A DNA stretch of 64,000 bases from Geobacteraceae bacterium (GTDB lineage Bacteria; Desulfobacterota; Desulfuromonadia; Desulfuromonadales; BM103), in NCBI GenBank assembly GCA_024641085.1, contig JAHEDT010000001.1, positions 162,817 through 226,816 of the forward strand. Direction: 5' to 3'. Below, piece by piece: positions 26,245 to 35,138 of this stretch (position 1 is the first letter of the stretch; each line of letters opens with the position of its first letter). Below the pieces are notes generated by a model. It ran no database searches. It saw nothing but the letters and a program-made list of their open reading frames with translations, and was not told the origin of the DNA. Both the position numbers and the translations under genes were made by a program.

Positions 26245-28332
26245 TCAGACGATCTCGTCGGTGATCCTTGAGTCGAAAACCCGCTGACTCTTGCGTTCCG
26301 AGCGGGGCAGGGTCCCGTAGTCCACCAGTTCGAGGTCGGCCGAAACCAAGAGCTGCTTCTTGATCTGGTGCTCAGCCTCATGGATCAACTCGGCATTGCG
26401 TTCGGCATTGACGCCGGTGGCCCGCTCCACCCTCAGGCACATATAGTCGCGGCCGTCCTGGTCGCGGGTCAGATGGATCTGGTACTCGGAGCCGAGACCG
26501 GGGACCGCCGACAGGATGGTATCGATGCTGCTCGGGTAGATATTGACCCCGCGAAACTTGATGGTATCGTCGGTGCGCCCCCTGATGCGCGAGTGCCGCG
26601 GCAGGACACTGCCGCACGCGCACCGCCCGGGGATGATCCGGGTGATATCGCGGGTCCGGTAGCGGATCAGCGGCGCCCCCTCCTTGCAGAGAGTGGTGAC
26701 CACCATCTCTCCCCATTCCCCTTCAGGGACCGGCTCCAGGCTGGTCGGATCCAGAATCTCCAGCAGATAATAATCGCCCCAGTAGTGGATGCAGTCATGC
26801 TGCCGGCATTCGATCCCTGTGCCGGGGCCGTAGAGTTCGGTCAGGCCGGTGATATCAAACAATTCGGCACCGCCGAACAGCTCGGAGATTCTCTGCCGCA
26901 TGGAGCGGCTGCTGCGCTCCGATCCGTAAATGATCTTCTTGACCGCAATTCGGTCAGCGATGCCGCGCTTGTGAATCTCTTCTGCCATCAGCAGGGCCAT
27001 GGACGCGGTGGAGCAGAATACCGTCGATTGGAAATCAAGCAGAAACTGGATCTGCATATCGAGATTGCCGGGGCCGACCGGAATCGCCAGAGCTCCGATC
27101 TTCTCACAGCCGAGCTGGAAGCCCGCACCGGCCGTCCACACTCCGTAGCCGACGGCGATCTGTACCCGGTCGAGGGGAGTGACCCCGGCCATCTGGTAGC
27201 AGCGGGCGAAAAAGCTGGTCCAGTCATCGATATCCTTCTGCGTGTAACTCAGCACCTTGCGCTTGCCCGTGGTCCCCGACGATGCATGCACCCGCACGAT
27301 CTGTTCGAAAGGGACCGAACGCAGCGGAAAGGGGTAATCTTCGCGCAAGTTGTCCGCAGTGGTGAAGGGGAGCCTGCGGAGGTCCTCCAGCGTGGTGATC
27401 GATGCAGGCTGGATACCGGCATCTTCCAAGCTCTTGCGATAGAATGGCGAGCCTTCGAAGGCATGTCGCACCGTCCATTGCAAGCCGGCCAATTGATGGG
27501 AATGGAGCGCTTCTTCGGTGGTGAAAGTCGGCATAAAGTCCATTTGATGCATGTCGGGCTTCTCCAGACGGATATTGGTCAGGCCGGCAGCGCCGAGACG
27601 GCTGGCCGCCGGGTTCTCGTGGCTGGCCGCGCCGAGAAAAGCGGCGCGGAGGTTCGGGTCGTTCAACAGTGCGGCGCTCTCCCCTCGCTCGACAATTCGG
27701 CCGTTGGCGAGCAGGTAGGCCTTGTCTGAGGCCGAGAGAGCGCGTGCCGCATTCTGTTCCACCAGCAGGATGGTGGTGCCGGCACGTGCCAGTTGGTGAA
27801 TAATGGCAAAAATCTCGTCGGTGATCAACGGGGCGAGCCCGAGACTCGGCTCGTCAAGCAGCAACAAGCGCGGACTCGCCATCAGCGCACGGCCCATAGC
27901 AAGCATCTGCTGTTCACCACCGGAGAGGGTCCCGGCCAGCTGCTGGCGGCGCTCCAAGAGTTTCGGGAAGCGTTCGAAGACCTCGGTCAGGCGCCGCTCC
28001 TCTTCGCGTCGGGTCAGGCGCAGCGGCAGGGCCCCAAGGCGCAGGTTCTCGAAGACCGAGAGGTTCCCGAAGACTTCGCGGCCCTCCGGAGAGAGGGCCA
28101 GACCGCAACGGGCCATCTGCGCCGGACTTTGGCCGATGACATTGCGGCCATCGAGTTCAATCCGGCCGGATGTCGGCTTGACCAGCCCCATCACGCACTT
28201 GAGCAGGGTGCTCTTGCCGGCGCCATTGGCGCCGACCAGGGCAACGGTTTCGCCGGCCCCGACTTCGAGGTCGATGCCGAACAGCGCTTGAGCGGCGCCG
28301 TAGTGTGCTGTCAGCTTGGCAATCCTCAGCAT
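26245..28332 (-). CDS. In-frame fusion: LivF ATPase plus phenylacetate-CoA-type ligase
   Basis: One open frame of 695 residues joins two usual single-gene products. Residues 1-235 are LivF, the second ATPase of a branched-chain-type ABC transporter: Walker A GANGAGKST (34-42), signature LSGGEQQ (136-142), Walker B LLLLDEP (156-162). A 25-residue linker follows. From Met261 on it is an AMP-forming ligase of PaaK type: HASSGTTGKRK (P-loop, near 351), DITGLTELYGPG and GRTDDTIKFRGVNIYPSSID. Such ligases make aryl-acetyl-CoA from aryl-acetate, CoA and ATP. ATG 28332 overlaps the livG stop by one base. A good internal ribosome site precedes Met261, so a free ligase may also be made. A sequencing error that removed the livF stop cannot be excluded. 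Confidence 0.85.
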   Translation of the reverse strand: MLRIAKLTAHYGAAQALFGIDLEVGAGETVALVGANGAGKSTLLKCVMGLVKPTSGRIELDGRNVIGQSPAQMARCGLALSPEGREVFGNLSVFENLRLGALPLRLTRREEERRLTEVFERFPKLLERRQQLAGTLSGGEQQMLAMGRALMASPRLLLLDEPSLGLAPLITDEIFAIIHQLARAGTTILLVEQNAARALSASDKAYLLANGRIVERGESAALLNDPNLRAAFLGAASHENPAASRLGAAGLTNIRLEKPDMHQMDFMPTFTTEEALHSHQLAGLQWTVRHAFEGSPFYRKSLEDAGIQPASITTLEDLRRLPFTTADNLREDYPFPLRSVPFEQIVRVHASSGTTGKRKVLSYTQKDIDDWTSFFARCYQMAGVTPLDRVQIAVGYGVWTAGAGFQLGCEKIGALAIPVGPGNLDMQIQFLLDFQSTVFCSTASMALLMAEEIHKRGIADRIAVKKIIYGSERSSRSMRQRISELFGGAELFDITGLTELYGPGTGIECRQHDCIHYWGDYYLLEILDPTSLEPVPEGEWGEMVVTTLCKEGAPLIRYRTRDITRIIPGRCACGSVLPRHSRIRGRTDDTIKFRGVNIYPSSIDTILSAVPGLGSEYQIHLTRDQDGRDYMCLRVERATGVNAERNAELIHEAEHQIKKQLLVSADLELVDYGTLPRSERKSQRVFDSRITDEIV
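27559..27565 (-). promoter_or_regulatory. Internal ribosome site before the ligase part
   Basis: GGAGAAG lies six bases upstream of ATG 27552 (Met261 of the fusion), where the ligase family normally starts. This would allow separate translation of the ligase (26245-27552, 435 residues). Confidence 0.55.
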
Positions 28333-29096
28333 CAGGTAGTTGCCTCCATTTGCCCCAGGTACGCGCGGAGGACCAGCGGGTTGCAACGCACCTCGTCCGG
28401 TGAACCGACCGCGATGCAGCGACCGCTGTCGAGCACCACCACGCGGTCGGCAACCGTCATGACCAGGTCCATGTCGTGTTCGACCAGCAGCAGAGTATGG
28501 CCAGCGCTGCGCAACCGCTTCAGCTGCTCGGCGACTTCAGCCGTCTCCTCGGCGTTGAGGCCCGCGACCGGTTCGTCAAGCAGAACCAGGTCCGGCCTAC
28601 CGACCGTGGCGCGAGCGAGTTCAACCCGCTTCCGGTCGCCGTAGGCGAGCACTGCAGCCGGCCAGTTCGCCTTGTTCGCAAGCCCGAACCGGTCAAGGGC
28701 TTCCAGGGCCCGGAGCTTGAGCTGCCGCTCGCGGTGCCGCAGGGAGGGGAAGCGCAGCATGGCCATCAACATCGAATCGCCGCCCTCACAGGTCAGTCCG
28801 GTCAGGACATTGTCGAGGACCGTCAGCCTGGGGAACAGCTTCAGGTTCTGGAATGTGCGGCTGATGCCGAAGCGGGCGATCTGGTGAGTTTGCAGCGCCT
28901 CGATCGGTTGCCCGCGGAAGTTGATCCGACCGGATGTCGTCGGCAGGACTCCGGTAATGCAGTTGATCAGGGTGGTTTTGCCGGCACCGTTGGGCCCGAT
29001 CAAGGCGACAATCTGCCCTTGCGGAACCCTGAAAGAGACCTCGCTCAGGGCCGGCAGACCGCCGAAGTTCTTGCTGACCTGCTCAAGCTGCAGCAT
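28332..29096 (-). CDS. livG: Branched-chain-type amino-acid ABC transporter ATPase LivG
   Basis: Cytosolic ATPase subunit, 254 residues. Walker A GPNGAGKTT, the LivG-type loop RTFQNLKLFPRLTVLDNVL, and Walker B LVLLDEPVAGLNAEET. The ABC signature serine-glycine motif reads LAYGDRKRVELARA, the variant normal for LivG. AAGGAG stands seven bases before ATG 29096. It overlaps livM by 14 bases and livF by one, a compact operon layout. Confidence 0.95.
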   Translation of the reverse strand: MLQLEQVSKNFGGLPALSEVSFRVPQGQIVALIGPNGAGKTTLINCITGVLPTTSGRINFRGQPIEALQTHQIARFGISRTFQNLKLFPRLTVLDNVLTGLTCEGGDSMLMAMLRFPSLRHRERQLKLRALEALDRFGLANKANWPAAVLAYGDRKRVELARATVGRPDLVLLDEPVAGLNAEETAEVAEQLKRLRSAGHTLLLVEHDMDLVMTVADRVVVLDSGRCIAVGSPDEVRCNPLVLRAYLGQMEATT

Positions 29097-30081
29097 CTTT
29101 GCTCCTTCGCAGTGCCAGCCTGATGCGTACCGTCTCGATCAGCCCGGTCACCAGACCCTGCGGCAGGAAGATCAGCACCAGCACCAGGATGCCTCCGTGC
29201 ACGAAATCCTTGTAGGTTTCGAACATGTCCAACCATTCCGGCAGAACGGTGATCAAGGCGGCCCCGAACAGGGAGCCCCACACCGAACCCATACCACCGA
29301 TGACCACCATGATGACCAGGTCGGCGGATACGAATATGTTGAAGGAGTCGGGGCTGACAAAAGCGTAGCAGTGGGCGAACAGGCTGCCTGCCAAAGAAGC
29401 GAGCACCGCCGACAGGACGAAGGCCTTGACCTTTGCGGTCTTGGTATCGACGCCAAGCGCTGCGGCAGCGATCTCGTCTCCGGCCAGTGCTGCGAGCCCA
29501 CGGCCGACCCCGCTGCGGACCAGGTTCAGGCAGAGCAGCAGGACGAGCAGGGCAAAGCCCCATAGCAGATAGTGCAGTCGAAACTCATCGGCAAACTCGA
29601 ACCGGCCCAGGGCAAGGGAGGGGATCCCTGAGAAGCCGCTCGGCCCGCCGGTCACCTCGTCCCACTGCAGCAGGATGGTGTGCAGCACGAAATTTAGACC
29701 GAGGGTCGCCATGGCCAGGTAATGTCCAGACAGGCGGAGCGCCGGGATGCCGACCAGCAGGGCGACCAGGGCGACCAGAACCGCAACCAGCAGCATGGTC
29801 GGCCAGGGAGGAAGGCCTAAAGTGGTTGAGCCTATGGCAGAACCGTATGCACCCAGCCCGAAAAAGGCCGCATGACCCAGGGATATCTGTCCGGCATAGC
29901 CGATAAACAGGTTCAAACCAAGGACGACAATGGTGTTGATGGCGATCAAATTGGTCAGGCCGAGGGTGTAGGGGTTGCTTTCGACCAAAGGGAACAGCAG
30001 CACAGCCAGCGACAGGGCCAGAACGGTCAGCCCGGTACGGTGCAGGGTAAGAAAGTAGGCGAATTTTTCTTTGCTGTTCAT
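29083..30081 (-). CDS. livM: Branched-chain-type amino-acid ABC transporter permease LivM
   Basis: Inner-membrane permease, 332 residues, about eight to ten helices. Family motifs: LNLFIGYAGQISLGHAAFFG near the first third, the EAA-like loop GRGLAALAGDEIAAAALGVD and VIGGMGSVWGSLFGAA. ATG 30081 is chosen; a TTG at 30093 would add four residues. It lies 72 bases behind iorB. Confidence 0.93.
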   Translation of the reverse strand: MNSKEKFAYFLTLHRTGLTVLALSLAVLLFPLVESNPYTLGLTNLIAINTIVVLGLNLFIGYAGQISLGHAAFFGLGAYGSAIGSTTLGLPPWPTMLLVAVLVALVALLVGIPALRLSGHYLAMATLGLNFVLHTILLQWDEVTGGPSGFSGIPSLALGRFEFADEFRLHYLLWGFALLVLLLCLNLVRSGVGRGLAALAGDEIAAAALGVDTKTAKVKAFVLSAVLASLAGSLFAHCYAFVSPDSFNIFVSADLVIMVVIGGMGSVWGSLFGAALITVLPEWLDMFETYKDFVHGGILVLVLIFLPQGLVTGLIETVRIRLALRRSKDAAA

Positions 30082-30153
30082 GCTTTTGTTCAATCTCTGG
30101 GGAGGACCGCCCCTTAACGCGCGATCTTCATCGGGCCCCGTCTGGGCCGCTGC

Positions 30154-30654
30154 TTATTTATGCAATCCCTTGTGAAATGCCGCCATGTTGAGCTCGGCGA
30201 ACTTGATCGGAGTCAACTGGCGGATCGCCGTTTCACACTCCTCGGCGGAACAGAAAAGGACCTTTTGCCTGATGGCCAGTCCGAGCAGCACCAGGTTGGC
30301 GAGGACGGCACTGCCAAGATCTCGGGCTATTCCTGAGGCATCGATTCGTTGACCTTCGCCGGCGCCGTCCGCATTGATGAGAATTTGTCCCTCTTCCTGC
30401 AGCAGCGGGCGATGCACCGGTAGGTTTGCCTCCCAGAGGAAAAGGCCGACATCGGCCTGTCCGGTGCGGATCAGCGGGCTCGCAAAGTCGCCGACCTTGA
30501 TGGTAGAGAGGACCGTCCCGCCTCTTTGGGCCATGCCGTGGGTCTCGGCTGTCAGTACCGGCATCTCCCGATTCACCGCAGTCTGGGCGATCACCCGGGT
30601 GAGGAACAGAACGCCCTGGCCGCCGATGCCGCTGACGATCAACTGTTGCCTCAT
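30154..30654 (-). CDS. iorB: Indolepyruvate ferredoxin oxidoreductase beta subunit
   Basis: Small subunit (166 residues) of the two-subunit aryl-pyruvate:ferredoxin oxidoreductase, which converts indole-, phenyl- or hydroxyphenylpyruvate to the aryl-acetyl-CoA and reduces ferredoxin. It is the gamma-type domain, with N-terminal IVSGIGGQGVLFLTRVIAQT and AETHGMAQRGGTVLS. Its ATG overlaps the iorA stop by four bases (ATGA), so the subunits are coupled in translation. Confidence 0.92.
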   Translation of the reverse strand: MRQQLIVSGIGGQGVLFLTRVIAQTAVNREMPVLTAETHGMAQRGGTVLSTIKVGDFASPLIRTGQADVGLFLWEANLPVHRPLLQEEGQILINADGAGEGQRIDASGIARDLGSAVLANLVLLGLAIRQKVLFCSAEECETAIRQLTPIKFAELNMAAFHKGLHK

Positions 30655-32477
30655 ACTTTCTTCTCCTTGCCGATGGCATGGACCGGACAAACCGGAATGC
30701 AAACGCCACAGCCGATGCAGCGATCCTGATTGACCACGGCCTTGCCGCTGACCGGATCCATCGCCAGGGCGGGGCACTCGAAGGCCTCGACGCACTTGCG
30801 ACAACCGACGCAGCGCTCGTCGATGCCGATCTTGAATGAGGGCTGGCTCGAGCGCACCACGCGGTCCATGATACAGCCGTGACGGGAGATCAGGACCGCC
30901 ACGCCGCCGTCCGGTCGACGGGTGTAGGCATCGGCCTGTTGCAATAACGCCTTGAACTGCTCCTGGTCGTAAGGGTCGCAAACCTCGAGGAAGTCGACAC
31001 CGCTCGCTTTGACCAGCGGCTCGATGGCCACTGCCCGGGTCGGCCTGCCCCCGGCCGCGATTCCCATGTGCGGTACGGGCTGGCCGCCGGTCATGGCCGT
31101 GGTGGCGTTGTCGAGAATGACAATAATGATCCGGGCCTGCTGGACGACGGCGTTGATCAGGGCCGGTATTCCGGCATGGAAAAAAGTTGAATCGCCGATG
31201 GTCACTACGATTGGTGGAACCTCGCCGTCCTGAGCATAGGCGTGGTAAAACCCGACCCCCTGACTGATACATGCCCCCATGCAGTGCACGGTGTTGACCG
31301 CACCGAGATTCATCCCCAGGGTGTAGCAGCCGATATCGGAAGGAAAGATTCCTTTCGGGAAACTGGCCTTGATATTGAAGAACGCGGCCCGGTGAGGGCA
31401 GCCGGGACAGAGTGAGGGACGCTGGCCGCGGCGTTCGGACGACAGCCCGGCCGGCGGCGACAGGTCCAGAAAGTCGGCAAGCACCTGATGGACAATGTCC
31501 GGGGTCAGTTCGCCCTCCCGCGGCACCGCCCCACTCTGCTTGCCTGCTGCCCCGGGGTGGGCGATTTGCAGTTCGATGACCGGGTAGGTTTCTTCCAGAA
31601 TCAGCACACGATCATAAGCCGTCTGCAACTGGCGACTGAAGTCCGGGTTCAACGGATACGGCATGGTGACCTTGTAAAGATCGCAACAGCTGGCGAGTTC
31701 CAGCTCCTCGAGCAGGTCGACCAGGTGGCTGTAGACGATCCCGGAGGCAACCATGGCGAGACGAGGCCGACTGCCGTCACCAGGTGTCAACTGCGGCTGC
31801 AGATCTGGCTCGCTGGCGATGTTTGCCAGATGATGGTTCAGCTTGCGGTGCAAGGCCGGGAGGAAGGCCGGCGTCGCCGCCCAGCGGGTCGGGTCCTTTT
31901 GGAAGTCGGCGACCCGTCCGAGCCGCTGTGGTTGCCGACTGGCGACATTTTGTCGAGAATGGCAGATGCGGGTCGTCGGGCGCAGGACCACGTTGACTTC
32001 ATATTTTTCCGACAGCTCGAAGCCGACCGATACCAGGTCTTTCGCTTCGACCGGGCTGACCGGGTCGAGGACCGGCACCCGTGCCTGCAGGCAAAAAAGA
32101 CGGGTGTCCTGCTCATTCTGCGAGCTATGCGGGCCGGGGTCGTCGGCGACGATGGTCAGCATCCCTCCCTTGACGCCCAGGTAGGCGGTCCTCATGAACG
32201 GGTCGGCGGCGACGTTCAGCCCGACTTGTTTCATGACGGCAACTGAGCGCTTGCCGGTGTAACTTGCCGCGAGGGCGACCTCGAAGGCGATCTTTTCGTT
32301 CACCGACCATTCGATGTGCAGCGGCTCTGGCGCCAGGTCGGCACGATCGATGACCGCCTGGAGAATTTCCGTGGACGGGGTTCCCGGGTAAGCGGCCGCG
32401 ACCTGGCATCCCGCCTCGATCAGCCCCAGGCCGATCGCCTCGTTACCCATCAGCAATTGGGTGTTCTTGTCTGTCAT
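30651..32477 (-). CDS. iorA: Indolepyruvate ferredoxin oxidoreductase alpha subunit
   Basis: Large subunit, 608 residues. N-terminal pyrimidine-binding domain (LLMGNEAIGLGLIEAGC, AAAYPGTPSTEIL), thiamine-diphosphate domain (CPGCPHRAAFFNI, TIGDSTFFHAGIPALINAV, ILDNATTAMTGGQP), and two C-terminal [4Fe-4S] ferredoxin motifs, CVGCRKCVEAFECP and CIGCGVCIPVCP. ATG 32477 is preferred over a TTG at 32489 because of the purine-rich GAAGAGAG before it and the family start. The enzyme feeds aryl-acetyl-CoA formation in the cytosol; the ligase downstream can run the ATP-yielding or salvage reaction. Confidence 0.94.
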   Translation of the reverse strand: MTDKNTQLLMGNEAIGLGLIEAGCQVAAAYPGTPSTEILQAVIDRADLAPEPLHIEWSVNEKIAFEVALAASYTGKRSVAVMKQVGLNVAADPFMRTAYLGVKGGMLTIVADDPGPHSSQNEQDTRLFCLQARVPVLDPVSPVEAKDLVSVGFELSEKYEVNVVLRPTTRICHSRQNVASRQPQRLGRVADFQKDPTRWAATPAFLPALHRKLNHHLANIASEPDLQPQLTPGDGSRPRLAMVASGIVYSHLVDLLEELELASCCDLYKVTMPYPLNPDFSRQLQTAYDRVLILEETYPVIELQIAHPGAAGKQSGAVPREGELTPDIVHQVLADFLDLSPPAGLSSERRGQRPSLCPGCPHRAAFFNIKASFPKGIFPSDIGCYTLGMNLGAVNTVHCMGACISQGVGFYHAYAQDGEVPPIVVTIGDSTFFHAGIPALINAVVQQARIIIVILDNATTAMTGGQPVPHMGIAAGGRPTRAVAIEPLVKASGVDFLEVCDPYDQEQFKALLQQADAYTRRPDGGVAVLISRHGCIMDRVVRSSQPSFKIGIDERCVGCRKCVEAFECPALAMDPVSGKAVVNQDRCIGCGVCIPVCPVHAIGKEKKV

Positions 32478-32528
32478 GGCTCTCTTCAATTCATCAAATT
32501 ACAGGGGGGATACCCCTGGGCGGTCAAT

Positions 32529-33392
32529 TTATTTCCCCAGCAGACCCTTCGGACGGACGAACAGTACCGCCAGCAGAACGACGAACGCCACCACGTCTTT
32601 GTAAGCACTCGAAAGGTATCCGGCCGAAAGCGATTCAAGCAGCCCGAGGCCGACTCCGCCGAGGATTGCTCCGGGAAACGAACCGAAGCCACCAAGAATT
32701 GCAGCGGCGAAGCCCTTCAAGCCGAGCAGCACGCCGACATCGTAATTGAGGGTGGTAATCGGGGTGATCAGGACCCCTGCCAGGCCACCGAGGGCCCCTG
32801 CTATAGCATAGCTGGTCAGGCGCACGCGGCCGGCCGGAATGCCGACCACCGCCGCGGCGGTCGGGTTGGAAGCCACCGCGCGCATGGCGAGTCCCAGAGG
32901 GGTCCGATAGAAAAACCAGGTCAGCAGGACGATGGCGCAGAGAGTCAGCAGCAGAATCCAGAGCGCCTGCGGCAGGACGCTGGCACCGAAAATCCGGATC
33001 GGCTCGTCCGGAGTCAGCGGTGGCAGGGCCATGCGGTTCTTTCCCCAAATCAGCTTGATCAGGCCACGCAGAATGATCGACAAACCGACGGTCAGGAAGA
33101 TCAGCACCAGATGATTTTCCGAACGGCAGGGCCGCAGGCCAAAGCGTTCCACCAGCATGGCAACGAGGGCCACTCCCGCCACTGCCAGCAGCAACCCGGG
33201 CGCCAGCGGGATCCCCAGGGCGAACAGGGCTGAGAACATCAGCATCCCTCCCAGGGTGATGAAATCGACCTGGACGAAATTGACAATTCCCATGGTGTTG
33301 TTGACGACACAGAAACCGATGGCGATCAGCGCATAGATGGAGCCGCTGGTCAGCCCGGAGAAGACGAATTGGAGAAGATCCTGACTTGACAT
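32529..33392 (-). CDS. livH: Branched-chain-type amino-acid ABC transporter permease LivH
   Basis: Inner-membrane permease, 287 residues, about eight helices. Family motifs: SGLTSGSIYALIAIGFCVVN, MGIVNFVQVDFITLGGM, the EAA-like loop RTPLGLAMRAVASNPTAAAV and GLKGFAAAILGGFGSFPGAI. It is the first gene of the operon, separated from livM by iorA and iorB. No strong ribosome site stands before ATG 33392. Confidence 0.94.
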   Translation of the reverse strand: MSSQDLLQFVFSGLTSGSIYALIAIGFCVVNNTMGIVNFVQVDFITLGGMLMFSALFALGIPLAPGLLLAVAGVALVAMLVERFGLRPCRSENHLVLIFLTVGLSIILRGLIKLIWGKNRMALPPLTPDEPIRIFGASVLPQALWILLLTLCAIVLLTWFFYRTPLGLAMRAVASNPTAAAVVGIPAGRVRLTSYAIAGALGGLAGVLITPITTLNYDVGVLLGLKGFAAAILGGFGSFPGAILGGVGLGLLESLSAGYLSSAYKDVVAFVVLLAVLFVRPKGLLGK

Positions 33393-34068
33393 GGTGAGTG
33401 GTTGCCGGGGTTGGTTTCACTTTGCCAGGCACTCGCCAGGCCTCGAGAAATTCACCCGTGTCCGTAATCCCTGCACTAAAAATTGTGCCGGTTCTTTTGA
33501 CCGGGCACTGAATTCAAGGGGGCTTTTCACAGGGGACATTTTGCGTGTCTCGCCTGTTAAAGAATCCGGCAGCGCTGCTTTGACTTGAGCTGTGCGCTTC
33601 CTTGCAGCGAACTGCCGCAGAGGCAAGAACATACCAGGCACTGGATGCTTTCTTGGCCTTTATCTGCCCTCGGAACTTACGCCGCCGAAAGGTGTCCTGC
33701 CACCCTCGAGAAAGGTCAATTTAGCAGAAACCCCGACGAATAGGAAAGAATCAATTGTCTGCTGGATTGCCCTGATTGCGCGACTGGGACGTCTGGCCTG
33801 CTGGCTGCCGGCGGTGGCGGTTTGCAGAGGCAGGCTCAGCATGTCAAAAATTAACCAAGCGATCACCTAAGTAAAGATTTAAAGCAAGGGAGCGGAGATG
33901 AGCCGGCACTTTTTACTAGCGGCCTCACTTGAGGCTGCACTCCTCCGGGCCTTTGCGGCGGCATGTTAATAAATGTCCTGCAAAGCCTGTCTTGACACTC
34001 CGCTCAAGGATGAATAGACTTCGGCAGACTTTTGCCGACGGACTGCAGGACGAGAAGGAGAAACCACC
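33393..34068. other. 676-base region with no clear gene
   Basis: Lies between the divergent livH and ychJ starts and must hold both promoters. No frame here looks coding on either strand. A short hairpin TCGGCA-N5-TGCCGA (34021-34037) lies in the ychJ leader. I see no promoter boxes good enough to name and no riboswitch core. Confidence 0.4.
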
Positions 34069-34551
34069 ATGAACAGCTGCCCCTGCGGCAGCGGCAAAGA
34101 CTATGCCGCCTGCTGCGAACCCATCATAGCCGGGAAGAAGAAGGCCGATACGGCCGAGCAATTGATGCGGGCTCGCTATACGGCCCACGTCAAGGTCGAA
34201 ATCGACTTTCTCTACGACAGCACCCACCCTGATTATCGCGAGGGTTACGACCACAAGGGGACCAGAGTCTGGGCCGAAAAGTCCGAGTGGTACGGCCTTG
34301 AGATTGTCGATACGACAGAGGGCGGACCGAAGGACGAACAGGGCGCCGTTGAGTTTGTCGCCCGCTTTCGCGACAAGGAGGGCCTGCGCAGTCATCACGA
34401 GCGTGGCCAGTTCAAGCGCAAGCGCGGGCGCTGGCTGTTCACCGAGGGAGCCATGGTCAAGCCGCGGCCATTGAGCGTGACCAAGATCGGTCGCAACGAC
34501 CCCTGCACATGCGGCAGCGGCCTCAAGTACAAGAAGTGCTGCGGGCAATAG
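34069..34551 (+). CDS. ychJ: YchJ-family SEC-C protein
   Basis: 160-residue cytosolic protein of the YchJ/UPF0225 family. SEC-C type zinc motifs stand at both ends: [13 protein letters not shown] at the start and [13 protein letters not shown] at the end. The central NTF2-like domain has the family stretch [20 protein letters not shown] and RGRWLFTEG. Function is not established; the metal motifs resemble the SecB-binding tail of SecA. AAGGAG stands eight bases before ATG 34069. Single gene. Confidence 0.9.
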   Translation: MNSCPCGSGKDYAACCEPIIAGKKKADTAEQLMRARYTAHVKVEIDFLYDSTHPDYREGYDHKGTRVWAEKSEWYGLEIVDTTEGGPKDEQGAVEFVARFRDKEGLRSHHERGQFKRKRGRWLFTEGAMVKPRPLSVTKIGRNDPCTCGSGLKYKKCCGQ

Positions 34552-34681
34552 TTTTTTGCCGCCATGCCGAACTGCTGGGCCATGCGGTCATAACAAGGGG
34601 GTGTAGTCGTGCGGTTCAGCTCTAAGGCCGCAGCGACACACCCCCTGCCACAATCAACGGGCCCATAACCCCAACAAAGGC

Positions 34682-34813
34682 ATAACCAAACTTAAGCCAC
34701 TCTCTAACGCAAAGACGCGGGGACACAGAGAGCAAGGCCAGGGTCTTGGTATTTTATTTAGAGTTTGATGAACGTCCCCTCTGTCCCTCTGCGTTAAACA
34801 TTTTTTAGGTTAT
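34682..34813. repeat. Degenerate inverted-repeat element, copy 2
   Basis: Bounded by ATAACC (34682-34687) and its reverse complement GGTTAT (34808-34813). Inner arms are TAACGCAAAGACGCGGGGAC (about 34705-34725) and, read backwards from the right side, TTAACGCAGAGGGACAGAGG. The centre is AT-rich. Non-coding. Confidence 0.5.
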
Positions 34814-34832
34814 AGAGCCCGATCTCTAAAAT

Positions 34833-34865
34833 CAAAGCGCCCCGGAACTTCCCGGGGCGCTTTGT
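34833..34865. terminator. Bidirectional hairpin
   Basis: CAAAGCGCCCCGG, loop of about five, CCGGGGCGCTTTG. Near-perfect 13-pair stem, with only short T tracts on each side. It separates ychJ (plus) from mtgA (minus). Confidence 0.55.
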
Positions 34866-35138
34866 GATATTGCGTTTCTTTGTGATTCCCGTCGTGAGAA
34901 TCTCGTTCGGATCACCCGACAACTGCGATCCAGATTTTATCGAACTCTAAATTGATAGGACTATCCTTGAGTGGCCCGGCGGTTCAGAGACTGGCATGCG
35001 TCTTCCTCCTTTGCCTTCGAGGCACCTCGTTTGCGTTTGAGGCGTAGATCAACTATAGCACAAACGCGCTCCCCACAAATCGAAAAAATACGAATTAATC
35101 GTCTTGGGCATAAATTATTCTCCGGCACGCAGCACCCG

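Larger units (their letters stand above)
34552..35138. other. Intergenic region between convergent ychJ and mtgA
   Basis: Contains the inverted-repeat element at 34682-34813 and the two-way hairpin at 34833-34865. The rest (34866-35138) shows no gene. Confidence 0.5.

Noticed and set aside
26368..27729. 453-codon plus-strand open frame opposite the ligase/LivF gene
   Set aside because: Antisense to conserved ATPase and AMP-ligase motifs; no motif of its own.
33393..34068. Possible c-di-GMP or other riboswitch before ychJ or livH
   Set aside because: I found no recognisable riboswitch core in either direction.
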